A DNA stretch of 64,000 nt from Prinia subflava. Taxonomy: Eukaryota > Chordata > Aves > Passeriformes > Cisticolidae. Below the pieces are notes generated by a model. It made no database searches. It was not told the DNA's origin and saw nothing but the letters and a program-made list of their open reading frames with translations. Shown piece by piece: positions 52,201 to 64,000 of the stretch; position 1 is the first letter of the stretch; the number at the start of each line of letters is the position of its first letter. Both the position numbers and the translations under genes were made by a program. Location: NCBI RefSeq assembly GCF_021018805.1, contig NC_086248.1, positions 101,047,739 through 101,111,738 on the forward strand, written 5' to 3'.

Positions 52201-53397
52201 ATAAGCATAAATTACTATAATAATTTATCTTACATAAAAGTACTCCAGCTTGCCAGTTTTCATGATGGAAATGATTTTCAGAGCACCTTATTAGTCAGAG
52301 CAAAAAAATCCTCATCTGGTGTAGTATACACAGAGCTGGACTGTGTCAGGAGTATCCCCTCCCTCAAAAACCTAGGAAGAGCCACTTCTTTAGGATTTTT
52401 ATGAGCTGATAATTTGGCCTGCACAGCTTGCTTAGCTGAGCTCAAGGGAATCAGTGATATCACGAGGACTCTTAACATGCACTTTATCAGCCAGCTTTGT
52501 GAATGGAGATTACAGCCAGGTCAGGAGAGGGCAGAGGGCTGCAGTGGCACCTCTGCCACCACCTGGCTGCTGCTCCAGACAGCCAAGCAGAGGTCTCTTC
52601 ACCTGGCATGCACTCAACTGGGCACTCAGAGGATGGCAAGCACGCAAAACTAACTCCAAAGTCTTCCTTTTTTACAGAAGGTTAGCAACAGTTCTCTAGA
52701 TCAAGTTGATTTTGTTTCAAAAATAAGTAGACACTACAGGAAATAAATCTGCACTATAGCTTAATTCCTGCATGGCTTATGTGGCCTTGCAGCATCTCCA
52801 GAATGGTGCATCAAGGACAGAAGTGCAGACTAACAGATACACACTCACCTCTTGTAAATTTTTAAGCAGACCCAGCTTCTGTTTGCACAGAACTGTGCCC
52901 ACGGCCCCCTTCAGCTGTAGTTTCAACATGCAAACCACTGGTGTATCCACCATCTAAGAACCAGGTTCCAGCCAACAAACATCAATACTTTTATTACCAC
53001 CATTAGTGAGGGCAAAACTGCACCTCTCAACACACGCACAGATGCTGTTGGACATCGGGCAGTTCTGTACACCCATTAGAGTAGCACAGATGTCAGCACC
53101 CACAGAAAAGTAGCAGAAATATCTTCACAGCTGAAAATAGCTTCAGTAGCACTCGCCCACTGTGGAAATGCTGCCTTTGAATTCACTGCCAAAGACAGGG
53201 AGAGTTTATGAGGATACAAATTCATGCCAAAGGCCATTCTGCTTCTTGAAGAGCCTCACATCCCCAGATACAAATCTTTACTCTCACCACAACCGGCAGT
53301 AACATAGTCCTGCATTCCAGTTCAGAGCTTCTTGGTTTGCCATGGCTGGCCTATGCTAGCACAGGGTTATAATTGTCCATTTTGCAGAGGTTTTATT
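49261..53397. other. Gene-free AT-rich stretch
   Basis: No gene, LTR or CR1 tail is recognised. The first few hundred bases may be more of the old LINE. Confidence 0.5.
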
Positions 53398-53461
53398 GTT
53401 TGTTTGTTTGTTTGTTTTTTGTTGTTGTTGTTTTTCTTTCTTTCTTTCTTTCTTTTTTTTT
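53398..53461 (+). repeat. (TTTG)n-(GTT)n-(TTTC)n-poly(T) compound microsatellite
   Basis: About five TTTG units (53398-53416) are followed by GTT units (53421-53432), TTTC units (53435-53452) and a T run to 53461. The TTTC/T part is a pure pyrimidine tract of about 27 bases. It resembles the repeat at 47211 in reverse complement, but the unit order differs. Confidence 0.95.
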
Positions 53462-54887
53462 CCCTAAGTTAAACCAGGGAATAATTCAAAAGCTTTTTTA
53501 AAATGCAAGAAGGGAAGAAGGGTTTTCAAAAACAACCCAACTTTTTCTATAAATAGGCAGGTCAGAGCAGGGATGAAGAGTTTAGTGGCATGGAATAGTA
53601 AGTTAAATGGAGCATTCAGGCCAGTTAGGCCTGCTTACAAGCCACCACCTATTAACTGTGTTGAACTATATAGCATTATGCAGGTAAAGCAGAGCAACTA
53701 ATGAGGAGCACGAAACTACTTGATCATAATAAACGAGAGTCCTAAATAACATTGACATCAACACTTTGAGAATTCTGATAAACTTTTCATTTTGTGTTGC
53801 AGAGTTGAGAGGTTTCAATTCTGCATTGCCAAGGGAAAAATATCTTGTAAAGGAAGGAAAATTAAAAGGGATAGTCAAGCACAGATGCAATACAAAACCA
53901 GACTGAGACAGTTTTTACCACAGGAGATGTTAGCAAAAGCTATCCTTTTAATGATATCCTTTAAAGGACTTTTAAAGAATGGCTGTCAACAGAATTCCCA
54001 TGGAACTGAAAAACTTGCAAACATTTATTGAGAAGCTGCTCCTATTCTTGTAACTTTAATGGAAATGCTGAGTCAACTAAATAAGATATTCAGCACTAAA
54101 ACCACATATCTTAGTGAAAGAGATAAGAGGTTTCTCATAAAACATTTCACAGTTTCCTCTCAGTTTGCTGAGGACAGGTAACTGTTTACAAGAAAACAAT
54201 TCTCATGAAGGGAGCTTCTGGAAGCCCACAAGTTCAAACACCGTGGTCGTGGCCAGAAGGAAGATGGGATTGGTGGCAAGGGTGCCATATCAGGTATGGG
54301 CAGGGTGGGGATATCCCTTTACTTGGAGGAATGTGGGAAACCACGTACCCATTTCCACACTCCTGCAAAGCACAGACAGATCCTCACACAGACCTTTCTA
54401 CCAAATGTCTTTCCCTGCTGAAACCAGATCAATGAATGGTCTTTTGCAAGTCCAATTTTCCGCTTTACAAAACCAGTTGTTCTGGTCCTTAATTTGTCCT
54501 TTTCTGACCCAACAGAGCTGGCAGCTCTGACACTGTGCTTGGCATCAACTGTAGACAGAGCAGCTGTACCAAACACAATGTAAATAGCTCCTAACAAGAA
54601 AAACAAGGTTGATGACTCATCTCTGATTGCATTTTAATAGAGAAACTCAAGGGTTTTATCTTCAGCTTCTAGTAAAGCCAACACCTGTCCACAACCAGTA
54701 CAGCACAGCCATAACCCACAGAGCCTGTGCACACAGCTGCTCTGGCCTATGCTTTTGTGAGTTTTTACACTTCTCAACCACAAAAACATATTCTGAGCAT
54801 CTGAAAGTAAATGTAATAAGTGGAAATTTAGCTTACCATTTTCAGCAATATCCAAAGCATTGTATGCTCCCATACTAACCATGTGTA
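53462..54887. other. Gene-free stretch
   Basis: Nothing recognisable; the 121-codon frame at 54165-54530 has no domain and is opposed by a frame on the other strand. Confidence 0.45.
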
Positions 54888-54934
54888 GGATCCATGTCCA
54901 TCCATGTGGATCCATGTGTAGAATTCCACATGGA
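54888..54934. repeat. 10-bp tandem repeat ending in a hairpin
   Basis: Three units of 10 bases starting TCCATGT stand in a row at 54891, 54901 and 54911. TCCACATGGA (54925-54934) is the exact reverse complement of the second unit. TCCATGTG at 54911-54918 can pair with CACATGGA at 54927-54934 across an 8-base loop. Confidence 0.8.
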
Positions 54935-57900
54935 TATCTGTGCACTAAGCTTCACAGGGTATTGGAGGGATTAATCTGCTCTCAAAGTGCCCTTCTCTCC
55001 CACCGAGATGGGAACTTGACATTCATGGAGGCCAAACCAGTGCTTGAAATCGCTGTCATTGAGAGTTCCAATGTCCCTCTCCCTTCCACAGACACCAAGC
55101 AGTGAACAGCCCGAGAAAAGATGCCATGAGGGTCAACTATGATGGACCTGTTACTCAGGAAATGAACAACAATGACAAACTTCCCTCTCTCAGCAAGTCC
55201 ATTTTAAACAATAAAAGAAAGAGAGAGAGAGAAAGAAATTACTTGTATCTAATTCTCCTTTACTTCATTGGTCCCTTTTGCTCTCTATGGGTTTTGGATC
55301 GTGACATTCCATAATACTGACAGTAGATTTTATACCTTAAGGGAAAAATAAACAAGTGAGACTTATTTTTCTTATATTGTTTCCAGTATATTCTTATATT
55401 CCTTTTGGCATTATATCCATTATTTTTACTAGATTATATGGGTGTAATATAAATGTGCCTAAAATATGAGGAACTCCTTACTCCCATGTACAAGCTAGGC
55501 TTAAGCAAATATAATACCTTAAAATTTACTCTTTCTAGGAGTTAGACAATATAATCATCTCAGTAAAGCATTCTTGTGCAATGACTGTGTTCAGGAGTAA
55601 TAATATTTGCGATCAATAAAAGACATGATCGTGACAAAAATTATCAGGAAACCTTAATCACCTTTAAATGGTTTTTGGGTTTTTTTCTGATGTATCAGTT
55701 CTATTTTTAAGAAAGAAATATTTTAAGTCTTGTTTTGATATATATATATAACCATTGCATTTTTAAATTAGGAAAAATAATCACTTTTAAAGTATGCTCC
55801 TTATATATAGTAAACAGCAAGGAAAAAAGAAGAGAAATAGCTTAATTGATCTATTACTTAATTCAACTCCTTGCCATAGTCATCCTTCTTTTGGAAGCAA
55901 TTACAGTGTGTGTACCCAAGTTTATGGATTGCTCAGCATTCCCCAAAATGGTGAGCCATGCACCATATGTATCTTGTTTCAGAAACAGAATGGCTTTCTC
56001 TGTTCCCAGTCCCAGTAAGGCAAAGAAATGAAATGAAATGTTGACACAAATGTTTTCCCTTGAAATCTATTTTACATTAATTACTTGAGATATAGCTATA
56101 TATATAATACCTAGCAAAAGAATTGCCACAAAGAATCTGTAATCTCTCACTGTATTATCAATGGGGATATCTTAATAAAAAGAAGCTTTTAATGTGCATA
56201 TTTCAATGGCAGCACACTCAATGAGACACAAATACATTGCTATCAATGCTCATTAAACTCCTAATACTAAGCTCCAGGTTCTGAGGACACATTTATTTTC
56301 TCACCAGTAGTTTAAAAAATAAAGATCATGGTAAGTAACCCATTCCTAAACAATTAAGGAACATAAGGGCTCAATGTAAGCCCTTGTAGAATTTAAAAGT
56401 TGTTAGCACTCAATGCTGTTCTCAAAAACAATGCAGACTCAACAGGTAGAGAAATCCGAGCAATTCTTTCAATCAGACGAAAAGCCACCATATACAACCT
56501 GACTATACTGGGCTACACCAATGCCACCCCATAATTTAACTACACTATACTCAAGCTTGCCACCCTGTTCTGCAAAGATGTTCATCATCCTGAGTGTGGA
56601 TAAAAGGGTTTTAGAGAAATCTGGAATTACATTAACTAAATCCTTTTGAAATTCCATTGGAGAGTAACAACAGGTTCCTTAGGTCCACTTTGCTGATAAC
56701 AAGAAGCCTTATTTTCATGCTCAGCTATTTATTAAGAATAAGTTGCTTGAGTAGAACTTGTCAAATAAAACCCACTTGACATTAAAACATCCAGCTGGCA
56801 ATTGAAACCATGATTGTATGTCAAGCACGTAGAGCTTGAGCATCAAAGATAATGCTTCTATAATCAGCTAATTGTATATGTATATTACATATGTGCTTAG
56901 TACATAATGGTGATGATGCAATGTAGTAACATTATATTTAGACCTGTTATTCATCTTTGTGCAGTTCAGCTATCTGGACACATGTCTAATCCTCTCAATT
57001 ATATAATGTTTCACTAGAGTCCTCCTGTAGGTTCCAGGCAAAGATGTAGTGGTGTGGATATGGCAGATTGGGGTAATTTCATCTATATCTGCTGTACAGA
57101 GACCTAAGAATGGAGAGCTGTAGCATCTGAGCCCCTTTTTTCAAGTATTTCTGGTAACCTCCTGCCACCAGCCATGGTGCCAGGTTGAGAAAAAAACTCA
57201 ACAGAAAAAGTCAAGATCCTGGGCAAATATCCTCTTCACAGTTCTGGGCATCACTCAAGGCCATGTGGTTCTTGGAAAGACAGCTCTCTCTGGCAGGGAG
57301 AACAGCACATTCCTGTGTTCTGTCTATGTCCAACTCATCCAGGCTGAGGGCAGCCTGCAATACAGCACAAAATACATGGAACTATACCCCCAAGAACAGC
57401 TCTCAGCCTGCACCTAAGAAATACTTCTGAAAAAAAGCAACAGGAAAAGTGGGCAAATCTACATTTAAAAGCAGCCTTGTACCCTTGTTTGACTGACAGA
57501 GCAGACAAACCCCAAGGATATTCTCTGCACAAGCCAAATGAAACAGAAAGAAGGGATGGGAAAGGTCAGCGCAGTGGCACGTGTAATACACACACATCCT
57601 AAATGAGTAATCTATGCTCTAAAGCACTGCATTGGAGCTCCTTGCATGCACAGAGAAATCCATGGGTGGAACTCAGCCCCACACTGAGCATTTTGGGAAA
57701 AGAGTCAGCACCTCTCTAAATGCAGAACAACTGCTTGCAGCAAACACAGATGATGATCTATATAATGTTAGTGGTTATCTGCTGCTATAGGGCATAGCAA
57801 GCTTGCTAAATACAGAGCCATAAATTGACTTTTCCAGCAGTAAGTCACAGTAGTACTTAAGAATTAATAATTATTAATTGCTAATTTTATTAGCCATAAT

Positions 57901-58405
57901 GTAATTTGGCTCACAAATATTTAAATCCCCACAAATGTTCACCATCCTCTTTTTCCTTTTTTTTAATCTCAGTACTCCTACAGTGATTATGTGTCTTTTT
58001 GGGATGCTAAAAATGTTCTTCTGGTTTGAAACATTCATCTCTCAAATAGCCATAGACTCCTCCTGTTATTTTCCTTTTGTGCAAAGCAATGCAGAAGCGA
58101 GTACTCATTTTCACTTCAGTGGAAGCTTCTAACCCCTCTGTGAATTTTACCAAGATATTATACATCTCAATACCTAAAAAGTAGGGCATCCAAAATCAGT
58201 GGCCCCTTTGGAATGCATAGCTTTTTATTTCATCTGAACCATCTCGCTTTCCAGTGCTCAAACTCCTCCTCCCATGTCAATACCTGCTGTCTGCACCAAT
58301 GGCAGCATTGCACCTCTGAGCAAGGCCACAGCTGTGCACAAAAAGACTTCATTTCCTTCTCGCTGAACCAGGGCTACCAATGCTGCAGGAGACTTTCATG
58401 CAGTG
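54935..58405. other. Gene-free AT-rich stretch
   Basis: No gene or transposon is recognised. A short GA-rich run lies at 55213-55238 and a short (TA)n near 55738-55750. Confidence 0.5.
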
Positions 58406-58411
58406 GTTATC
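58406..58411. repeat. Target-site duplication, left copy (GTTATC)
   Basis: Identical to 58850-58855 on the other side of the LTR. Confidence 0.8.
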
Positions 58412-58849
58412 TGTTGTAGTTTAAATTTTGGGGGGATTCCAGGGAGGGTTCCCCGGGAGCCCCCCGGGCTCTAGGGTCGTGGGTGTTCGCGTGCTGGCAG
58501 GCAAAGAGACTCCAGGCGGCTGCTGAGGTGCTGATGAGATGAGGGTTTATTCAGAGTCTTACCCCAGGAAGGCAGCATGGTCACTGAGGGAGAGGGAGAA
58601 GGGAAGGGGGGACAGGGAGAAGGGGAGAGGATGGGAACAGAGCAGTCTCCGAAGGCCACCAGGGCAAAAGAGGAGCAGCCCTCTCCGTTTGCACCCTTAA
58701 CACAGAGGTTCAAGGTGGGCACGATAACATTCTACAGCCAATAGAGTTACAGATACACGATACTGCAGGGAGGGTACAGACTTGGGATAAACCATACACT
58801 TTCCAGGGGTGAGCCAGAGCAAACCATTTCCATAAAATGCAATTCCACA
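58412..58849 (-). mobile_element. Solo LTR of an endogenous retrovirus
   Basis: On the plus strand the segment starts TGTTGTAG and ends TTCCACA, so both strands show TG...CA ends. It is flanked on both sides by the same six bases, GTTATC (58406-58411 and 58850-58855), the 6-bp target-site duplication typical of class II (ERVK/alpha-beta-like) avian retroviruses. The minus strand carries AATAAA at 58546-58551, about 135 bases before the LTR end. Its GC-rich end region (58430-58500) fits R/U5, and an ATTGGC box lies in the U3 part near 58738. The length is 438 bases. With no internal sequence between the duplications, it is a solo LTR left by recombination between two LTRs. The long minus-strand frame 58697-59272 crosses the LTR edge and is therefore not a gene. 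Confidence 0.85.
58546..58551 (-). terminator. Solo LTR polyadenylation signal
   Basis: AATAAA on the minus strand, about 135 bases before the LTR's 3' end. It gives the LTR's direction. Confidence 0.65.
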
Positions 58850-58855
58850 GTTATC
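58850..58855. repeat. Target-site duplication, right copy (GTTATC)
   Basis: Identical to 58406-58411. Confidence 0.8.
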
Positions 58856-59290
58856 CAGCAGGAAGATCCCAAGAGGTGATGGAGGGCCTTCCACGCAAGC
58901 ATTCCCAAGTGGAACTCCTGGAGCTCTGCTACCAGCCACCAAAAGTGACACTCCCCTTGCTGGCTCGCTTTGATTAGTCCTGCCTACCAGCCACCAAAGA
59001 ACAAGCACAACATCAAAGCAAATCAGATTCAGGAGAGGGACCTGCAATGACAAAATTCTCACCCACCTCCCTTTCCATTTCTCTGCTACCCAGAACAGGC
59101 ATCTGGGATTAGAGGCATATAAACTGCCTGGACACTTACGGAGACCTCCTCCTATCACTCCCACATCACCCAACTCCACTGTCAACTTTCTGCTTCTGTG
59201 CAGCAAATGCTTTTGCATCCTCTGCTTGTGCACTCTCTGCATCAGAGGAGGTGTCGTCCGTCCTATCTTCACAGGCCAGGCCCTAGGATT
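58856..59290. other. GC-richer flank with acidic open segment
   Basis: This flank of the solo LTR is less AT-rich than its surroundings. It has a 14-base direct repeat, TACCAGCCACCAAA, at 58930-58943 and 58985-58998. On the minus strand a 38-codon segment bounded by stops (59169-59282) is Asp/Glu/Ala/Gln/Ser-rich, with TDDTSSDAESAQAEDAKAF in its middle. It could be old transposon-derived or exonic coding sequence; I do not recognise it. Confidence 0.3.
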
Positions 59291-62200
59291 GTGCTGCTGG
59301 GCCTCTTGTTATACTAACATAAACAGCAATCAGCAGCAAGAGTCAGACCTTTTCTTTCATAACTTTCAGAACTACTTTTGGCTTGCAGACTTATTTTTCA
59401 TCCAGTCAGCTTTCTTAATTTTTCAGGACCAAGTTTAATATAGACTCACTAATACAGTAACTGTCTAAAATGATGGCACAGCTTGCTCCTAACTTAAATA
59501 TATCATCCAGGCATACAGCTCTGGCCTAGTATCTTCTTGGGGAGTAAGCACTCTTACACAAATTAAAATAGTAAAAGAAATCCTTTTCTACACTAAAAAT
59601 GTGAAAATACTGCCCAAGGATAAGGAAAACCAAGAAGGGTTTTTGAAAAGGACTTTGCAGACAATAAGAAAAACTACATATTCATATAACAGTGAATACT
59701 TCTGACTTTCATCAGTCTAAAAACCATGCAATAGAAGCTTGGCTTCTAACTCACAAGGGCTACACAGACATTAATTGTGTCTAATTCATTATCCCATAAA
59801 TAAACTGGCACCAAAGAGGATGCTGAGACTAGTGATCTAACACAGCAAGAGACTGCCTGTACCAGACTTTGCCCAAATTGGAGTAGAGAAGGGTGGCAGA
59901 GAGAAGGCTACAGGAATCTCTGATTAAATCCCCTGAGAGAAGTTCCTTCTTAGCTCTGGAAAGCACACTGTAAAACAGCACATTAATGATGTGGTAGCGA
60001 TCCTACTTTTACAGTTTTACAGTTTCTTGTGTAATGCACATGAAATAATGGGAATAGTGACCATGAGAACTGCCAAGAAAAAGCCAAATAAGCCAAAAAG
60101 TAGTTAACAATCTCTGCTTAAATAATCTCAGGGAATTTACTAGGATTTGACTAAGACACTACCCATTTGATTAATCCAAAATAATTTACTTGCTATATTT
60201 TCTCAGGCTTCATAGAATTTCCATGCTGTTGGTAAATATGTCTGAGAGAGAATCAAGACTAGTCTCCACAATTTAATCTGTTCTTTCTTAGGGTGAATTT
60301 GGCAACTTTGAAATGACAAGGTTCTAGACTATCAGACTGTAGTGCATTAGTAAATGTATGACATCCATCATCACATCTGTTCAAGTCAGAAACAAGTCCA
60401 AAATAAAACTGATGCATACAAGTTTATAGTTCAGAAACTGCCCTCTTGATATTAAGATTGTTTGGTTTGTATTACAGAAATATGATATTGTTCATGATAT
60501 GGATGTTACTGTTTAAAGTTATAAAACTGCCATGACTGTAAGTTCATGCTTTTAAATTTTCATTTACATGAAAATTTTCTACATATTGTTTCTTGTTGTC
60601 CACCTTTCCTACCCACTGTATCCTGTTCCCATTTCTGTCTTTAGCTACCTCCTACATTCAAGGTATTTCTGGAAAAATTCAGTATTTGTATTTCCCATAA
60701 AATGAAGAGGAAGGTAAAGAACATCATAACAGTAAAGAAAAATTATACAAGAGATCTTGAGTATTTTTCTGCATTCATTCTTTATCCTTCCTTAATAGGA
60801 AAACTGCTCCTAGAACCTCTTTCCATTCCCATACACTAACCACTATTAATCATACCAATTCAGCCTGTGAAAGTGTTTTGCAAGTTTACCTGTTGACCTT
60901 TAGTCTCTCGATTCTTTTCTAATGAGCAAGGAAACACAGTTTCCTGATCTAAAAGTGCTTATAGGCAAATAATAGAAAGACAGGAAAGGTGCAGAAAATG
61001 CTTTCTAACCCTGTCTTCTCTGTGCCAGCACTTTTTTCAATAGGCACCTTCCCTTTCTTCTCTCCATCACTTCTACCTGGCATTTATCATCTGTGCCACT
61101 GTCACAGGTTTGTTGACTTCATGCAAATTCTCACAAATGGCTCTTAGGAATGACCTGTGAATTTCCAAATAATGAAGGCAGAATGCCTTTGGTTGCAAAC
61201 ATCTACAAAGCTGTGAAAGCTGGGAGAGGTGAGAAATTCCCACTAATCTAAAACTCCCAAATGGCTGCCCTGGGCAGCCCTACTGTGCAGAGTGCTCTTG
61301 TTTCTAGGACTATTTAGGCACTGGGTTCTTCTTGAAACTCCTGAGGGCCAGGCTTCTAGTTCAGCCTGCAATATGGGTCTCCCACCCAGCCACAGACCCC
61401 GCTGGACTCTGAACACAGAGAGTCCTGGAAGAATCAGTTTGTGGAATGAGGGGCTACACATCTACTACTAAATAAAAGGCATCCAAAGGAGATTCCTGGT
61501 GGGAGAACACAGCTACCACAACCATGACATTGTCAAAAAGGTCCCTGGCACAGGTTTTTGCCCATTCCAATTAACATTACTTCCAAATTTTGTCAGGCAT
61601 GACTGGAGGCTAAGCGTGTGCCTAAGACTAGTCCCAGAATTGGTCTGGACATGATTACACCACTACATAGTAGTGTGACTATAAGAGAGTATGTTTGGAA
61701 AACTGTCGGCTTTTAAATTGCTTTTTCTGGAGGTAGCTTTGTTCCATTTTTGATGCAGCTGATGGTGTCTAGAAGTAATGATGTTGGAGTAAAATACAGG
61801 ACCAAACAGAAATATAATTTTGGAGAATGCAGGCAGAATGTTTGCTATATGAATAAATATATTTGAATGCTTGTATATCACCTCTCATCATTTTGTTTCC
61901 ATTTTAATTCCAGGAGGCATTAATTACATTACTGGCACATATAGATAGAAAACAAAATATTAACATTATCTCTCTAGTTTACAGATAGATCTAAGTACAG
62001 AGATTCACACCCAGGCATTCCTACATGTATAAAACTCACCTTTCACATACAACACATGAAACTCCTTACTTTCAACCATTAATGAAATAAACACATTTGG
62101 CATAAGGGAAAATTATAAAATCAGTCTTGCATGATTTGTATGGCATCTATTTTCCCTATTATGACTAAAAACAACAGAATCCTTATTGCAAATCATCTGG

Positions 62201-64000
62201 AACCTTTGTCAAAACAATGATGTCCATGTCAACACAGATGACACAATTACAGTAAAAAGCAAGTGAAGTGTCATGTCATATATCCACTATGTTTAAAAAT
62301 AAGGGAATAGAGCAAAACTTGATATGTCAGACTTCAGTCTTCAAGTGGATCACCGCTACTACTCTAGGAGAAATTCAGGAATTTCTCTTTTCTCAGTGTA
62401 TCTGTATGACTTCAGCAGTCACCAACACACGTTGAAATACACATTGGCCCAACATTTTTTACTATTTTGTACTGAAAGCAAATGATTAAACCAAGCCACA
62501 CACACAGCCAAAAGAGTCCATGGTGTTCTTTTGCACCACATTCTTCAGACTTCATCCGTGCACACCTATAGACTCATCTCTGGGTTTATGTCAATGACTA
62601 TATGGCTCAAGAAACAGTCCCATCTTCACCTCCATTTTAAAGGCCAAGGTTGTTATTTCCGAGTGTTTAAAAAGTCAGTGTTATATGATGGTCAGTGTGG
62701 GGAAGATATAATTGTACCTGGTAAATTTAAACAAAACAGGTTTCTGGTAAAGTTCCCAGGAATAACAATTGCAGAAATTGGCGGTAAATTTGCACTGCAT
62801 TTGGTAGTGGTTGCTTAATGTACATTCTTATCTCAAGGAAACATGAGTGTGTGTCCTGCTGGTGCAAGGGTTTCATGCACAAGCAACCGACTGCATAATT
62901 GCCAAAAAAAATCTACTGAAATTTTTATTACACTATTTTAAGTTTCATGATTTCTACATATTATCTAATTTATTAATAAAAAAATCAGTACTTTTCCATT
63001 CACCTTGTGTAAGTAAATTTGTTCAGAGGACTTGAGCTCTTTTCTTTCTAGAAAATATTTATTGATTGTGGAGCATATCTGAAGAGCTTTCATAAAAGGA
63101 GCTACCTTTTTTAGATACTTTTCACTGCTAGTATGTCCAAAGAAAAAACTTCTACTCAGTATGCTGTTAAACTCAATCAATTTTAAACTGTGAATGTGCA
63201 AAAAATTCTATATTACTGTGAAAGTAATGAGTTTGAATGAGATTTTTCAGAAGTCTCTGAGGAAAAAGGCTTCAGGAGCCAGTGGACAATTAAATCCTTT
63301 GCATGTAGGAGCTCAGCATTTCAGTTAATCCTTTCAACATAAATATGATAGGATATTTTTGATAAATATTACTACTTATCAAAGAAAATATTTTCAACAA
63401 AATGTATTTTACCAGTTCTTTCTGACACCTACTAAGATAAATAAGGCTCTGGTTTGGGTGTTCTCCATTGTAAAGAGCCGCATACCTCAGCTAAGACTTG
63501 AAGCACTTGTAATTTTGACTTATTCCCAGGATGAACACCATGAATTCCTATACCTACAGCCTTTGGTACCACTCACATGAGCTCCTGGACTCTACTCCAA
63601 TAGGTGCACTTTAAAAATAGTGTAAAAAAGGGATTCATGTGGATTTTCTCCGCGGTTGCTTCCCAACATCTTAGCTTCACTTCCAGTATATGTCTCAAAA
63701 AAACCCTCCGCATTTTAGTGGCCTTGGCACACAGATTCTGCCAACTTCAACTCATGCTCCTGTTTCAATTAGCTAAGTCAGTTTGCCAGAACACAGACAG
63801 GAGTTCTTAAATAAAGTCTGATTTTCACGGGATGCTGGACAGTGAAACCAAAAGACCCATTTGGATAATCACATGCTCAGGTGTACCTGAGAAACATGTG
63901 CCATTGTGCAAGCCCAGCTGCTTCAAAATCAGCTTCCTCAAGAACTCACCTAACTCAGGTCCAAGCCAGAGCAGGTTCTACAAGCCATAAGCTAATGAAG
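59291..64000. other. Gene-free AT-rich stretch
   Basis: No gene, LTR or CR1 tail is recognised. Open frames at 62531-62818, 63359-63580 and 63604-63810 have no identifiable domain. The window ends without a feature crossing its edge that I can see. Confidence 0.5.

Noticed and set aside
58930..58998. Paired TACCAGCCACCAAA as a possible target-site duplication of a second insertion
   Set aside because: The copies are 41 bases apart with no TG...CA element between them; they look like a local duplication.
58697..59272. 191-codon minus-strand frame, the longest in the window
   Set aside because: It crosses the solo LTR's edge and target-site duplication at 58849-58855, so it joins unrelated sequences.
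60886..60925. 29-base minus-strand micro-exon candidate (CTCATTAG acceptor, CAG/GTAAAC donor)
   Set aside because: It is short, with an average acceptor and no neighbouring exon evidence.
1..64000. CRISPR arrays, bacterial operons, riboswitches, tRNA and rRNA genes
   Set aside because: No regularly spaced repeats, ribosome-binding-site/gene arrays or recognisable tRNA/rRNA sequence were seen. The LINE and LTR content shows vertebrate, bird-type DNA.

Overview
The window looks like non-coding DNA from a bird genome, either intergenic or the interior of a very large intron. It is AT-rich, has no long coding region on either strand, and carries many pieces of CR1, the dominant avian LINE. At least fourteen CR1 pieces are visible. 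Most are recognised by the family's typical 3' end: a tail like ATTCTATGATTCTG preceded by a stretch like GGTCCCTTCCAAC, or the reverse complement. There are also two endogenous-retrovirus LTRs. This repeat mix fits a bird, and a songbird is plausible from the style of the LTRs. The species cannot be fixed from the sequence alone.

Layout. 1-11410: almost all single-copy-looking AT-rich DNA with one 21-bp tandem duplication. The best gene-like signal of the window is here: a possible 3' terminal exon on the minus strand (2322-2603) with acceptor, stop codon, AATAAA and a GU-rich downstream element. 11411-12876: an old minus-strand CR1 tail, then a plus-strand stretch that stays in one frame more than expected and may be a decayed coding sequence. 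14366-16000: a long retroviral LTR with a GC-rich core (about 14590-14960), a polyadenylation signal, and leader-like sequence after it; no partner LTR is seen. 19511-21330: four CR1 pieces on both strands, with an exon-like segment (20684-20800) between them. 24035-35545: further CR1 pieces, including two whose 3' ends face each other across a tetranucleotide repeat (29370-29885), and the longest minus-strand copy (34880-35545). 41251-43392: three plus-strand CR1 pieces. 47211-47301 and 53398-53461: the two largest simple repeats. 48515-49260: an old CR1 reverse-transcriptase segment. 58412-58849: a solo LTR on the minus strand flanked by a 6-bp target-site duplication, GTTATC.

No complete gene, tRNA, rRNA, CRISPR array, operon or bacterial feature is present. 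No new biological system could be supported. The points most worth checking are the two exon candidates (2322-2603 minus, 20684-20800 plus), the coding-like fossil at 12301-12876, and the two LTRs. All coordinates of degraded repeats are approximate, since the boundaries were read by eye.
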